Shown here piece after piece: positions 26,714-35,783 of a stretch of DNA of 64,000 nt. Source of the stretch: Vibrio orientalis CIP 102891 = ATCC 33934 (lineage in GTDB: Bacteria > Pseudomonadota > Gammaproteobacteria > Enterobacterales > Vibrionaceae). The stretch covers positions 1,984,001 through 2,048,000 of the forward strand of contig NZ_ACZV01000005.1 in the NCBI RefSeq assembly GCF_000176235.1, written 5' to 3'. Position numbers and translations under genes: made by a program. The notes under the pieces were generated by a model, which worked only from the letters and a program-made list of their open reading frames with translations, was not told where the DNA came from and did not search any database. Within the stretch, counting starts at the first letter, position 1. Every line of letters starts with the position of its first letter.

Positions 26714-29401
26714 TTAGTCAAGAGTACGTTTAACTTCTACGATTTCGAATACTTCGATCTGGTCACCAACGCGAACATCATTGTAGTTCTTAACGCCGAT
26801 ACCACACTCGTAGCCGTTCTTAACTTCTTGAACGTCATCTTTAAAGCGACGAAGTGACTCTAGTTCACCTTCATAGATAACAACGTTCTCACGTAGTACG
26901 CGGATAGGGTTGCTACGTTTGATGATGCCTTCAGTAACCATACAACCAGCGATTGCGCCCAGTTTAGGTGACTTAAATACGTCACGTACTTCAGCAAGAC
27001 CAATGATCTCTTGCTTGAATTCTGGAGCTAGCATGCCGCCCATTGCTTGTTTCACTTCATCAATCAATTGGTAAATGATTGAGTAGTAACGTAGGTCAAC
27101 GTTAGCTGATTCAATTGCACGACGCGCTGAAGCATCTGCACGAACGTTGAAGCCAAGGATGATAGCGTTTGAAGCTTCAGCAAGAACAGCGTCAGTTTCA
27201 GTAATACCACCAACACCAGAACCTACGATGTTCACTTTCACTTCGTCAGTAGAAAGTTTCAGTAGCGAGTCTGCGATTGCTTCAACAGAACCTTGAACGT
27301 CTGCTTTAAGTACAACGTTAAGTTCAGCAACTTCACCAGCAGTCATGTTAGAGAACATGTTCTCTAACTTAGACTTCTGCTGACGAGCAAGTTTCACGTC
27401 ACGGAATTTACCTTGACGGTAGTTTGCAACTTCACGCGCTTTACGCTCATCACGAACTACAGTTGCTTCGTCACCTGAAGATGGCACACCAGATAGACCG
27501 ATGATTTCTACAGGGATAGAAGGACCTGCTGAAGTGATTTCTTTACCATTTTCGTCGCGCATTGCACGAACGCGGCCGTATTCTTGACCACAAAGTAAGA
27601 TATCACCTTTGTTTAGCGTACCTGATTGAACAAGTACTGTTGCAACTGGACCACGACCTTTATCTAGGCGAGATTCAACAACAACACCAGACGCCATGCC
27701 TTCTTCAACTGCAGTCAGTTCTAGAACTTCAGATTGTAGAAGGATAGTCTCTAGAAGACCTTCGATGTTTGTACCCTGTTTCGCAGAGATGTGAACGAAC
27801 ATGTTCTCACCGCCCCACTCCTCAGGAATAACGTCATATTGAGCTAGCTCGTTCTTAACGTTATCTGGGTTTGCGTCTTCTTTATCGATCTTGTTTACAG
27901 CAACAATCAGAGGAACACCCGCCGCTTTCGCGTGCTGGATCGCTTCGATTGTCTGTGGCATTACGCCATCGTCTGCTGCTACTACTAGAACAACGATATC
28001 TGTCGCTTGAGCACCACGAGCACGCATTGCTGTAAATGCCGCGTGTCCAGGAGTATCAAGGAAGGTGATCATACCGTTATCAGTTTCAACGTGGTATGCA
28101 CCGATGTGCTGCGTGACACCGCCCGCTTCACCTGAAGCAACGTGTGCTTTACGGATGTAGTCAAGTGTAGACGTTTTACCATGGTCTACGTGACCCATGA
28201 TAGTTACTACTGGTGCACGAGGTACTGATTCTAAGCTGTTATCACGATCTGATAGTACCGCTTCTTCTAGCTCGTTCTCTTTGCGTAGGATAACCTTGTG
28301 ACCCATTTCTTCAGCAACAAGCGCCGCTGTTTCTTGGTCGATCACTTGGTTGATAGTCGCCATTGCGCCCATCTTCATCATTACTTTGATAACTTCTGTG
28401 CCTTTAACAGACATCTTGTTAGCAAGCTCTGAGACAACAATAGTTTCGCCGATAGCAACGTCTGCTTTCGCTACTGTTGCCGTTTTATCGAAACCTTGTT
28501 GCATTGAAGTAGGCTTAGCTAGTTTACCTCTGTTGCGGCCACGGCCACCACGTTGGTTACGGCCACCACGGTTTTGATCATCGTTGCCAGAAGTTTTCTT
28601 CTTCTTCTTACGACGGCCACCTTCTTCTTTACGGTCAGCTGCATCTTCAGCTTCACGAGCGTAAGTAGAAGTCGTTACGTGGTAGTCAGAATTCTCTAAC
28701 TCTTTCTTCTTCTTCTCTTCTTCAGTCCAGCGCGCTTCGTTTTCTTCAGCTAGCTTACGAGCTTCTTCAACAAGCTTCGCAGCTTCTTGCTCTGCTTTGC
28801 GCTGTGCTTCTTCTTCCTGACGACGCTTAAGTTCGTCAGCTTCTTTCTTCGCTTGAGTATTCACTTCTGCATTTTTTGCATTCATGTCTTTCTTAGCCTT
28901 ATCAGCTTGTACGCGTTGTGCCTTCTCTTCAGCGTCACGTTTTGCATCCGCTTCTCGCTTCGCTTTCTCTTCGGCCTCGCGTTGTGCTTTCTCTGCAGCT
29001 TCACGTTTTGCAAGCTCTTCAGCTTCACGTTTCGCAAGCTCTTCAGCGTCACGCTTCGCTGCTTCCTCAGCTTCGCGTTTTGCTTCGTCTTCGATAGTGC
29101 TGCGCTTCACGTAAGTACGCTTCTTACGCACTTCTACTTGAACATCCTTACTCTTGCCGCCACCTGCATTTACGCTCAGTGTGCTGCGAGTTTTACGCTG
29201 TAGAGTTAAGCGAGTAGGCTCAGTTTCACCTGAAGTGTCACCGTGCTCTTTCTTAAGGTGAGTCAAAAGCTTCTGCTTCTCGTCGTCAGAAACTTGATCA
29301 CTACTCGCTTTCTTCATACCAGCGTCAGCAAGTTGTTCTAATAAGCGGTCCACTGGAGTTCCAATTTCTTCACTCAGTGCTTTAACAGTAATTTGTGTCA
29401 T
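26714..29401 (-). CDS. infB: Translation initiation factor IF-2
   Basis: The GTPase that places fMet-tRNA on the 30S subunit. In 895 residues: an N-terminal IF2 domain (TVKALSEEIGTPVDRLLEQL), a long Lys/Glu/Ala/Arg-rich linker (about 85-290) made of repeated A-K-R-E-A-E-E units, a basic RNRGGRGRNRG patch, then the GTPase domain with G1 GHVDHGKT, G3 DTPGHAAF and G4 NKID, followed by domains II-IV. Shorter internal-start isoforms are known in the family and may occur here. It lies 22 bp after nusA. Confidence 0.97.
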   Translation of the reverse strand: MTQITVKALSEEIGTPVDRLLEQLADAGMKKASSDQVSDDEKQKLLTHLKKEHGDTSGETEPTRLTLQRKTRSTLSVNAGGGKSKDVQVEVRKKRTYVKRSTIEDEAKREAEEAAKRDAEELAKREAEELAKREAAEKAQREAEEKAKREADAKRDAEEKAQRVQADKAKKDMNAKNAEVNTQAKKEADELKRRQEEEAQRKAEQEAAKLVEEARKLAEENEARWTEEEKKKKELENSDYHVTTSTYAREAEDAADRKEEGGRRKKKKKTSGNDDQNRGGRNQRGGRGRNRGKLAKPTSMQQGFDKTATVAKADVAIGETIVVSELANKMSVKGTEVIKVMMKMGAMATINQVIDQETAALVAEEMGHKVILRKENELEEAVLSDRDNSLESVPRAPVVTIMGHVDHGKTSTLDYIRKAHVASGEAGGVTQHIGAYHVETDNGMITFLDTPGHAAFTAMRARGAQATDIVVLVVAADDGVMPQTIEAIQHAKAAGVPLIVAVNKIDKEDANPDNVKNELAQYDVIPEEWGGENMFVHISAKQGTNIEGLLETILLQSEVLELTAVEEGMASGVVVESRLDKGRGPVATVLVQSGTLNKGDILLCGQEYGRVRAMRDENGKEITSAGPSIPVEIIGLSGVPSSGDEATVVRDERKAREVANYRQGKFRDVKLARQQKSKLENMFSNMTAGEVAELNVVLKADVQGSVEAIADSLLKLSTDEVKVNIVGSGVGGITETDAVLAEASNAIILGFNVRADASARRAIESANVDLRYYSIIYQLIDEVKQAMGGMLAPEFKQEIIGLAEVRDVFKSPKLGAIAGCMVTEGIIKRSNPIRVLRENVVIYEGELESLRRFKDDVQEVKNGYECGIGVKNYNDVRVGDQIEVFEIVEVKRTLD
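28890..29092 (-). repeat. Degenerate short tandem repeats within infB linker
   Basis: Repeated codon blocks for A-K-R-E-A-E-E / A-Q-R-E-A-E-E give many near-identical 20-30 bp stretches containing GCTTCACGTTT-like words. They explain the long antisense open frames here. The unit number is likely to vary between strains. Confidence 0.6.
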
Positions 29402-29423
29402 GCCGCTTCCTCCTTGCTGAAAA

Positions 29424-30911
29424 TTATGCGTCTTCGCCGAACCAACAAATATTACGAGCTGCCATGATTAGCTCACCCGCACGTTCTTCGGTTAGACCTT
29501 CAATACCTTCAATATCGTCGATACCCTGATCAGCAAGGTCTTCTAGTGTTGCTACACCTTTTGCTGCCAGTTTAAATGCCATCTCACGCTCAAGACCTTC
29601 TAGGCCTAGTAGGTCTTCTGCAGGCTCAACACCTTCGAAAGACTCTTCTTGTGCAAGCGCAAGTGTGGTTAGTGCATTCTTAGCACGACTACGTAGTTCT
29701 TCTACTAGGTCTTCATCTAGACCATCAACTTCAAGAAGCTCGTTTACAGGAACGTAAGCAACTTCTTCTAGCGTTGAGAAGCCTTCTTCAACAAGTAGTT
29801 GAGCAAAGTCTTCTTCGATATCTAGGTGCTTCATGAAGCTTTCAATTGCAGCTTGAGATTCTTCAGCGTGTTTCTTATGAAGATCTTCAACTGTCATTAC
29901 GTTTAGTTCCCAACCAGTTAGTTGAGACGCTAGGCGTACGTTTTGACCATTACGGCCGATAGCTTGCGCTAGGTTGTCTGCTTCAACAGCGATGTCCATT
30001 GTGTTTGTATCTTCATCAACAATGATAGAAGCAACATCAGCAGGAGCCATTGCGTTGATAACAAACTGAGCTGGGTTATCGTCCCAAAGTACGATATCGA
30101 TACGCTCACCACCAAGCTCGCCAGATACAGCTTGTACACGTGCACCACGCATACCAACACACGCACCTACAGGGTCGATACGTTTGTCGTTTGTTTTAAC
30201 TGCGATTTTAGCGCGAGAACCTGGATCGCGAGCTGCACCTTTCAGTTCGATGATCTCTTCAGCGATTTCTGGTACTTCAACACGGAACAGTTCAGCTAGC
30301 ATTTCTGGCTTAGAGCGTGTGATGAACAGCTGGAAGCCACGTGCTTCTGGAGCAACTTTGTACAGAAGACCACGAACACGGTCACCTGGACGGAAGTTTT
30401 CACGAGGAAGTTGGTCATCACGTAGGATAACCGCTTCAGCGTTGTTACCTAGGTCAAGAACAACCGTTTCACGGTTTACTTTCTTAACCACACCAGTAAC
30501 TAGCTCACCTTCGTTATCGATGAACTGTTCTACGATTTGAGCACGCTCAGCTTCACGTACTTTTTGTACGATAACTTGCTTAGCCGTTTGAGTCGTAATA
30601 CGGTCAAACGTTACTGACTCAATATCATCTTCAACAAAGTCACCAACATTTAGTTCTGGATCTTCGTATTGAGCCGCTTCTAAAGAGATCTCTTTAGTTG
30701 GACTTTCTACAACTTCTACTACTTCCCAGCGACGGAAAGTTTCAAATTCACCAGTTTTACGGTCGATCTCAACACGAACGTCAATTTCCATTTCGTGTTT
30801 TTTCTTAGTTGATGTTGCTAGAGCAATTTCAAGGGCTTCAAAGATGCGTTCACGAGGTACCGCTTTTTCGTTCGATACCGCTTCTACTACCGCTAAAATT
30901 TCTTTACTCAT
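29424..30911 (-). CDS. nusA: Transcription termination/antitermination factor NusA
   Basis: Binds RNA polymerase and nascent RNA, acting in pausing, termination and rRNA antitermination. The 495-residue protein has an N-terminal polymerase-binding domain (MSKEILAVVEAVSNEKAVPRE), S1 (VTGVVKKVNRETVVLDLGNNAEAVI), two KH domains (VGACVGMRGARVQAV and NLAQAIGRNGQNVRLA) and two C-terminal acidic AR repeats (about 345-495), as in E. coli. It is 24 bp after rimP and precedes infB. Confidence 0.97.
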   Translation of the reverse strand: MSKEILAVVEAVSNEKAVPRERIFEALEIALATSTKKKHEMEIDVRVEIDRKTGEFETFRRWEVVEVVESPTKEISLEAAQYEDPELNVGDFVEDDIESVTFDRITTQTAKQVIVQKVREAERAQIVEQFIDNEGELVTGVVKKVNRETVVLDLGNNAEAVILRDDQLPRENFRPGDRVRGLLYKVAPEARGFQLFITRSKPEMLAELFRVEVPEIAEEIIELKGAARDPGSRAKIAVKTNDKRIDPVGACVGMRGARVQAVSGELGGERIDIVLWDDNPAQFVINAMAPADVASIIVDEDTNTMDIAVEADNLAQAIGRNGQNVRLASQLTGWELNVMTVEDLHKKHAEESQAAIESFMKHLDIEEDFAQLLVEEGFSTLEEVAYVPVNELLEVDGLDEDLVEELRSRAKNALTTLALAQEESFEGVEPAEDLLGLEGLEREMAFKLAAKGVATLEDLADQGIDDIEGIEGLTEERAGELIMAARNICWFGEDA

Positions 30912-30935
30912 TTTAAATAGCCTCTAAGACTTTAA

Positions 30936-31391
30936 TTAAAATTTAGGGATAAGGTTAGCTTTTGAGATGTTGCTTAGAGCAAACTCTTCTTCATTACCTT
31001 CAACAGTAACAGAGATTGTCTCACCATCGACGGCGTGGATTACACCTTTCCACTTACGACGGTTGCCAACAGCCATCTTCAAAACGATGCTTACCTCGTG
31101 ACCAATAAATTGTTCATAGTGTGCAGCTTTGAAAAGTGGTCTTTCTAAACCTGGTGAAGACACTTCAAGGTTGTAAGCCACAGTAATTGGATCTTCAACG
31201 TCCATAACCGCACTCACTTGGCGGCTAACTTCAGCACAATCGTCGACATTAATGCCGTTCTCGTGATCGATGAAAATACGTAACGTTGAATGCTCGCCTG
31301 CGCGAATAAATTCTAATCCAACTAACTCATAACCTGATGCCGCTACAGGAGCTTCAAGCATTTCAGTAAGTTGTCTTTCTAAACCAGTCAT
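30936..31391 (-). CDS. rimP: Ribosome maturation factor RimP
   Basis: Assembly factor for the 30S subunit. The ATG at 31391 (MTGLERQLTEMLEAPV) is preferred over an in-frame GTG at 31400: it is preceded by GGAG at good spacing and gives the usual length of 151 residues. Motifs are LVGLEFIRAGEHSTLRIFID, DDCAEVSRQVSAVMDVEDPI and LEVSSPGLERPL. It is first in rimP-nusA-infB-rbfA-truB, which probably also receives read-through from the upstream tRNAs and secG. Confidence 0.95.
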   Translation of the reverse strand: MTGLERQLTEMLEAPVAASGYELVGLEFIRAGEHSTLRIFIDHENGINVDDCAEVSRQVSAVMDVEDPITVAYNLEVSSPGLERPLFKAAHYEQFIGHEVSIVLKMAVGNRRKWKGVIHAVDGETISVTVEGNEEEFALSNISKANLIPKF

Positions 31392-31409
31392 TTTAACCAC
31401 TCCAGAAAC

Positions 31410-31429
31410 AAAAAAAGGGCTCAGAGCCC
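31410..31429 (-). terminator. Terminator-like attenuator candidate just before rimP
   Basis: On the minus strand a GC-only 5-bp stem (GGGCT-CTG-AGCCC) is followed by seven T residues, about 20 bases before the rimP start codon. In this position it can only work as an attenuator of the rimP-nusA operon. Confidence 0.55.
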
Positions 31430-31451
31430 AATTTAAATTCCAAGCAAAGCT

Positions 31452-31477
31452 CTAAATCTCCAGTTAAGGAAATTTAG
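31452..31477 (-). other. Leader hairpin between the two terminators
   Basis: Arms CTAAATCTCC and GGAAATTTAG pair with one mismatch around a 6-nt loop, lying between the tRNA terminator and the rimP attenuator candidate. Confidence 0.4.
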
Positions 31478-31482
31478 ATAAC

Positions 31483-31509
31483 AAAAAACCCCGAAAAGTC
31501 GGGGTTTTT
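31483..31509 (-). terminator. Terminator downstream of tRNA-fMet
   Basis: The stem CCCCGA / TCGGGG with a 4-nt loop is flanked by A- and T-runs. On the minus strand it follows tRNA-fMet. Confidence 0.85.
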
Positions 31510-31527
31510 GTTGCTGGACCCTGATAC

Positions 31528-31572
31528 GTTAGATGATATCTATGCCATCTAACTCGTAGTATTACTACTACG
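31528..31572 (-). other. Two adjacent hairpins 3' of tRNA-fMet
   Basis: GTTAGATG/CATCTAAC (31528-31553) and CGTAGTA-TTAC-TACTACG (31555-31572) are perfect inverted repeats with 8- and 7-base arms, in the trailer between tRNA-fMet and its terminator. Confidence 0.5.
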
Positions 31573-31613
31573 CAAACTTGTCCCAATCCACTATCTATAA
31601 AAGAAAAGGGATT

Positions 31614-31690
<77 letters not shown>

Positions 31691-31746
31691 TCCGACTTGT
31701 CGAGCATTATACGCTCTCCAAGGTGTTTTACAAGTTTGTAAATCAA

Positions 31747-31830
31747 TGGTGCCGAGAGAGGGACTCGAACCCTCACACCTAAGGCACTAGCACCTCATGC
31801 TAGCGTGTCTACCAATTTCACCATCTCGGC
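31747..31830 (-). tRNA. tRNA-Leu (GAG)
   Basis: 84 nt with encoded CCA and a long variable arm. The anticodon loop between CTAGC and GCTAG is ATGAGGT, giving GAG. It lies between secG and tRNA-fMet, like E. coli leuU. Confidence 0.96.
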
Positions 31831-31859
31831 AGCTAAATCTATCTAAAAGCTAGAATAGC

Positions 31860-32192
31860 TTATTGAGGAATTTCGTCGCCTTGAGGGGCTGGAATTTCAC
31901 TCGCATCATCAGCTTGCTGGATAACCTGACCTTGAGTCGGGTCTACCCACTGTGACTCAGTCTTATGTGTAGACATATTACCAAGCACTAAGCTAAGGAT
32001 GAAAAATACTGTTGCAAAAATTGCAGTCATTCGGGTTAGGAAGTTACCTGAGCCGCTTGCGCCAAACACTGTGTTTGATGCGCCAGCACCGAATGAGGCT
32101 CCCATATCTGCGCCTTTACCTTGTTGAATCAACACTAGGCCGATTACACCAACCGCTGCCAACAGGTAAATCACAAGTAGAACTGTAAACAT
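31860..32192 (-). CDS. secG: Protein translocase subunit SecG
   Basis: A 110-residue integral membrane subunit of SecYEG. Two membrane helices (about 2-22 and 50-72) enclose the conserved cytoplasmic loop QQGKGADMGASFGAGASNTVFGASGSGNFLTR. The C-terminal tail is acidic and variable. The ATG at 32192 after AGGTGG is preferred over an in-frame GTG three codons earlier, which would consume the ribosome binding site. The two tRNA genes follow it on the same strand. Upstream, instead of glmM as in E. coli, there is an acetyltransferase gene. Confidence 0.95.
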   Translation of the reverse strand: MFTVLLVIYLLAAVGVIGLVLIQQGKGADMGASFGAGASNTVFGASGSGNFLTRMTAIFATVFFILSLVLGNMSTHKTESQWVDPTQGQVIQQADDASEIPAPQGDEIPQ

Positions 32193-32246
32193 GATTTCCA
32201 CCTATGTTCCAAATTGTTGAGCCAGCGCCGCTCGAAAACGCATTTT

Positions 32247-32312
32247 ATCGTGTTTTTGAACAAGGCTAGCGACCTCCTTATCGAAGGCCGAGCAATACTA
32301 GCGAAACACGAT
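32247..32312 (-). other. Long-range inverted repeat upstream of secG
   Basis: Perfect 9-base arms ATCGTGTTT and AAACACGAT are 48 bases apart, enclosing GC-richer sequence. It could be the secG 5' leader or the 3' end of the preceding operon. Confidence 0.4.
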
Positions 32313-32415
32313 TACGCTGACAAGTAGATTTTTTCAAAAAAGCACGCACTTAGACTTAAGCGGTCAAAAAAAGGACAAAAGTATAACTTTTCTTTCGCTC
32401 CTCTTTTATTGCGCG

Positions 32416-32919
32416 CTAAATTTCTAAAAATTCAGGACTATACTCAATCAAGCCTGAGTGGCCATCCAGTTCACCATCAGCGAGTGCCACAGCTTGGAAT
32501 GCCCCTTCTGGTACTTCCCATTGGCAATGCATATTGAACTTAGCGCTACTCTCAAAACCAAAACGGCCATAATAAGCAGGATCACCCAGTACCACACAAG
32601 CTGGGTAGCCAAACTCCAGTAAAGAAGCAAAGCCCTCTTTGACTAATTCGGCAGCAATGCCTTGGTTACGATAATCTTGATGTACAGCTAAAGGGGCTAA
32701 ACCTTGCCAATTAAGATCGCTACCTGCAATCGTTACTGGACTAAACAGCACATAACCTATAACTTCACCTTCATCGCTACAAGCAACTAGGGAAAGTGTA
32801 CGGCGGCCGTTTTCTCTCAGCTTCATCACTAAGTTAGCTTCAGCCTCAGTCTCAAATATAGACTTCAGTAATCTATCGATAGCCAGGATATCTGCTGGCG
32901 CTTCAGTTCGAATAAGCAT
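32416..32919 (-). CDS. GNAT-family N-acetyltransferase (YhbS-like)
   Basis: A 167-residue GNAT acyltransferase using acetyl-CoA. Motif A is LAVHQDYRNQGIAAELVKEGF, with the pyrophosphate-binding Q/R-x-x-G-x-A loop. VLGDPAYYGRFGFE is the typical YhbS-type C-terminal motif. Its start codon lies 17 bases inside the end of ubiT, so the two are one operon, the same pairing as yhbS-yhbT in E. coli. The substrate is unknown. Confidence 0.88.
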   Translation of the reverse strand: MLIRTEAPADILAIDRLLKSIFETEAEANLVMKLRENGRRTLSLVACSDEGEVIGYVLFSPVTIAGSDLNWQGLAPLAVHQDYRNQGIAAELVKEGFASLLEFGYPACVVLGDPAYYGRFGFESSAKFNMHCQWEVPEGAFQAVALADGELDGHSGLIEYSPEFLEI

Positions 32920-33430
32920 TTACAACCTCTTTTTGTGTTGTAGGCGATTGTAAGCCCTTTTGCACAAAATCGGCTAGTTGATTTAGAAGAGTTTGTAATG
33001 CTTTTGGTAAAGATTCGAGATCAACACTGTCCATTAGGTTTTTAACTTCAAGCCCTAGCTCAGTATCACCTTCGATTTTTAGACGACGTTGGAAAAACAA
33101 AGTGTCTGGATCTTCTTTGCGCCCGGCAATCAAAACAAGGTCATTGAGGTTACCACTGAACAGCACATCCTCTTTGACTTCGTGATCTGCCACGACAATT
33201 TGCTCATTTTCATAGCTAATCAACCAACTTAGCTGCATATCTTTTACTTCTACTTTTAGCCACTTATCTTCAAGAAACTCAAAGTCTCCGTCTTCTAACG
33301 CTTCTTTAAACACAGTTTTTAGCCCTTCAAGCAAGGCTTTTTTTTGTACAGTTTGAGGCAATAAGTGGACTGGAGATCGCAAAATTGATGCGGCATTTTG
33401 AACTAGTTGGGTGCGAATCTTGTTAATCAC
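32903..33430 (-). CDS. ubiT: Ubiquinone biosynthesis accessory factor UbiT (SCP2 domain)
   Basis: A 175-residue SCP2/sterol-carrier-like protein matching YhbT, now UbiT, which supports the O2-independent ubiquinone pathway with UbiU and UbiV, probably by carrying lipid intermediates. The family N-terminus (INKIRTQLVQNAASILRSPVHLLP), FEFLEDKWLKVEVKDMQLSW and the SCP2 core (ENEQIVVADHEVKEDVLFSGNLNDL) are visible. Translation must start at the GTG at 33430, preceded by GGA at eight bases. A half-conserved FNR-like sequence lies upstream at 33494-33507. Confidence 0.9.
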   Translation of the reverse strand: MINKIRTQLVQNAASILRSPVHLLPQTVQKKALLEGLKTVFKEALEDGDFEFLEDKWLKVEVKDMQLSWLISYENEQIVVADHEVKEDVLFSGNLNDLVLIAGRKEDPDTLFFQRRLKIEGDTELGLEVKNLMDSVDLESLPKALQTLLNQLADFVQKGLQSPTTQKEVVNAYSN

Positions 33431-33493
33431 GCGAATTATCCGTTACTTTGTTAGCTAAGTCCCCCATCATAGAGTATGTTTTACTGCCAATTC

Positions 33494-33507
33494 CTGTTAT
33501 TTATCAA
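33494..33507 (-). promoter_or_regulatory. Weak FNR-like sequence upstream of ubiT
   Basis: On the minus strand TTGATAAATAACAG has one perfect FNR half-site (TTGAT) and a second matching three of five bases. It is centred about 70 bp before the ubiT start. Suggestive only. Confidence 0.25.
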
Positions 33508-33626
33508 AAAATAGGTGCTCTGGTTTAACTCTTTAAACTAGGCGCTAGGACAGTTATAGTAATTACATCACTCAGGTTCACTTATACTGTGAATATATTG
33601 CTCGTCGGAGAGTCGGAACAAACTTG

Positions 33627-35666
33627 ATGCTATCGCAACAATTACAGCACTGGTTTACAAAAATAACGGCCAATAGTCCGTTTTTTTTCGCCATTCTGGA
33701 TAACCAGCATAATTATGCGATGGTTAACGGGCGCTATTGTGATATTGCAGGTTTAACCTCAACCGAATTGGTCGGCATGAATGACAGCCAGATCATGGGC
33801 CAACAGTTCTATGACCATTTAAAGCCTTACTATGCGAGGGCCTTTAAAGGTGAATCCATAGAAGCAGAAATGACGATTGGCGATCTGGGTCTTGAGACGA
33901 GTCTTCATTTCAATCTCTCGCCAATCGACAGTGACGGCAAAATTGAGCATGTCATTTTTCATGCGCTCGATACCTCAGAAAAGCAAATCTTAGTCCGCTC
34001 ATTAGAAGAATCTGAAGGTAAATTCTCTACCCTGACATCTTTACTGCCAGAGGGCATTTTCCTTCTCGAAGGTGACTGTATCATCTCAGCCAATCCAGCA
34101 GCACTGCGCTTACTTGGCTTTGAGTCAATGCAAGATATTCTTGGAGAGAGCTTATCGAGACTTTTCGTCGATGAAAAAACTAAAACGGTTTTTTCAGACA
34201 GTTTCATCGAACAATTGAGTGAAACACCGTTAACTTGTCTAACAGGGCCTCGCTGCGGCTTTGAGCGCAAAGTACAATTGCTCGCCGACTCTACTATGGT
34301 CTTGGGCAGCGATTCGCAACTGGTGCTGATTCAAGATGCAGAATCAGGCCAAGTAACGTTATCAAGCTCGCAGCACGAAGATGCCCACTTAGATTCACTA
34401 ACTGGACTGTATAATCGTTTCGGTTTTACCAAGCGACTAGAGCAGCTGATTCACAACGAAACGCCGCTCATCATGCTTTATCTTGATATCGATAACTTCA
34501 AAAACATTAATGACTCTTTAGGCCACCATATTGGCGACAAAGTCATTAAAGAAGTCTCTTCTCGTCTTAAGCGTCTTTTACCACAGCAAGCGGTGTTAGG
34601 GCATTTAGGAGGTGATGAGTTTGGAATTATCCTACCTGAACCTGACAACAACCGTATGGTCGAAATGTTGTCAGAGCGCATTATCTCTTTGATCAATCAG
34701 CCTTTTGATCTCCACCACTTCAGTAAGCGACTCGCTTGTTCGATTGGTAGTGTCGCCTACCCTGGCGATGGCAACGATGCACGTATTCTGCTGCAAAATG
34801 CAGACACCGCGATGTATGAAGCGAAAGATCGTGGCCGTAACCGTCTGATCAAGTTCAATGATCAAATGAACAAAGAAGCGCGAATGCGTCTATGGCTAGA
34901 GATCGAACTGCAAAAAGCACTGCAACAAAATGGTTTGGAGGTTTGGTATCAACCTAAAGTCAATGCACGCGACTTTAGTATCAATGGCGCCGAGGCGTTG
35001 ATCCGCTGGAAACACCCTGTTGAAGGCTATATTAGTCCTGGTGCATTTATCCCTGTCGCAGAACGCGCGGGCCTTATCGAACATTTAGGCCGAGTGGTTA
35101 TGCGTGATGTATTTGCAACAGTTAAACGCTGGAAGCTACAGGGAATCCTGCCCGGCCGCGTTGCGATCAACTTGTCACCAGAACAGTTTGGTAACCCTAA
35201 ACTGATCGACTATATGGAAAAGTTACTGCGTACCACTGAGCTTGATCCTAGCTGTATTACCTTTGAGCTTACCGAAAGTGCCGTGATGAGTGACAGTGAA
35301 CACACACTGCAAATGCTCAATGCAATCAAGAGACTTGGTTTTGCCCTATCGATTGATGATTTTGGTACGGGTTACTCATCTCTCTCTTACCTAGCACGCT
35401 TCCCAATTGATGAGCTAAAAATTGACCGCGCTTTCATCTCTGATATTGATACGCTGCCGAAGCAGATCACCGTGATTGAAAACATCATCAACCTCGGTAA
35501 GTCTCTTAACTTAACCGTTGTTGCTGAAGGGGTTGAAACTCAACAGCAGGCAACCCTATTATCCAACCTCAACTGTAACTCCATTCAGGGCTTCCACTTC
35601 TACCGCCCTCAACCACGACAAGAAGTTGAAGAGCTGTTTGCACAAAACCGTCGCCACAAAAACTAA
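33627..35666 (+). CDS. PAS-PAS-GGDEF-EAL c-di-GMP turnover protein
   Basis: A soluble 679-residue dual-domain protein with no membrane segment. Two PAS-like regions (about 14-120 and 133-245) precede a GGDEF domain with intact GGDEF at about 328-332 and no RxxD inhibitory site at the expected distance. The EAL domain has its catalytic residues: EALIRWKHP, ELTESAVMSD, SIDDFGTGYSSL, ELKIDRAF and VAEGVET. Both cyclase and phosphodiesterase activities are possible; many such proteins act mainly as phosphodiesterases with GTP-stimulated EAL. The ATG at 33627 is preferred over the adjacent TTG at 33624. It sits between divergent ubiT and ubiU. Confidence 0.92.
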   Translation: MLSQQLQHWFTKITANSPFFFAILDNQHNYAMVNGRYCDIAGLTSTELVGMNDSQIMGQQFYDHLKPYYARAFKGESIEAEMTIGDLGLETSLHFNLSPIDSDGKIEHVIFHALDTSEKQILVRSLEESEGKFSTLTSLLPEGIFLLEGDCIISANPAALRLLGFESMQDILGESLSRLFVDEKTKTVFSDSFIEQLSETPLTCLTGPRCGFERKVQLLADSTMVLGSDSQLVLIQDAESGQVTLSSSQHEDAHLDSLTGLYNRFGFTKRLEQLIHNETPLIMLYLDIDNFKNINDSLGHHIGDKVIKEVSSRLKRLLPQQAVLGHLGGDEFGIILPEPDNNRMVEMLSERIISLINQPFDLHHFSKRLACSIGSVAYPGDGNDARILLQNADTAMYEAKDRGRNRLIKFNDQMNKEARMRLWLEIELQKALQQNGLEVWYQPKVNARDFSINGAEALIRWKHPVEGYISPGAFIPVAERAGLIEHLGRVVMRDVFATVKRWKLQGILPGRVAINLSPEQFGNPKLIDYMEKLLRTTELDPSCITFELTESAVMSDSEHTLQMLNAIKRLGFALSIDDFGTGYSSLSYLARFPIDELKIDRAFISDIDTLPKQITVIENIINLGKSLNLTVVAEGVETQQQATLLSNLNCNSIQGFHFYRPQPRQEVEELFAQNRRHKN

Positions 35667-35783
35667 CTCTAAGTGATTATTTAACTTAGAAACTCACTCA
35701 AACCTGCCTTACATCAAATTTGCCATTCACAATTCTTCATAAAATGCTCAACAATTTTAGAAGAACACAGTCTTGGTAGAGCA

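Noticed and set aside
28787..29203. Long open frame antisense to infB (138 codons, Phe/Cys/Leu rich)
   Set aside because: It is the mirror of the Ala/Glu/Lys/Arg-rich repeat linker of IF-2; the composition is an artefact of the repeat.
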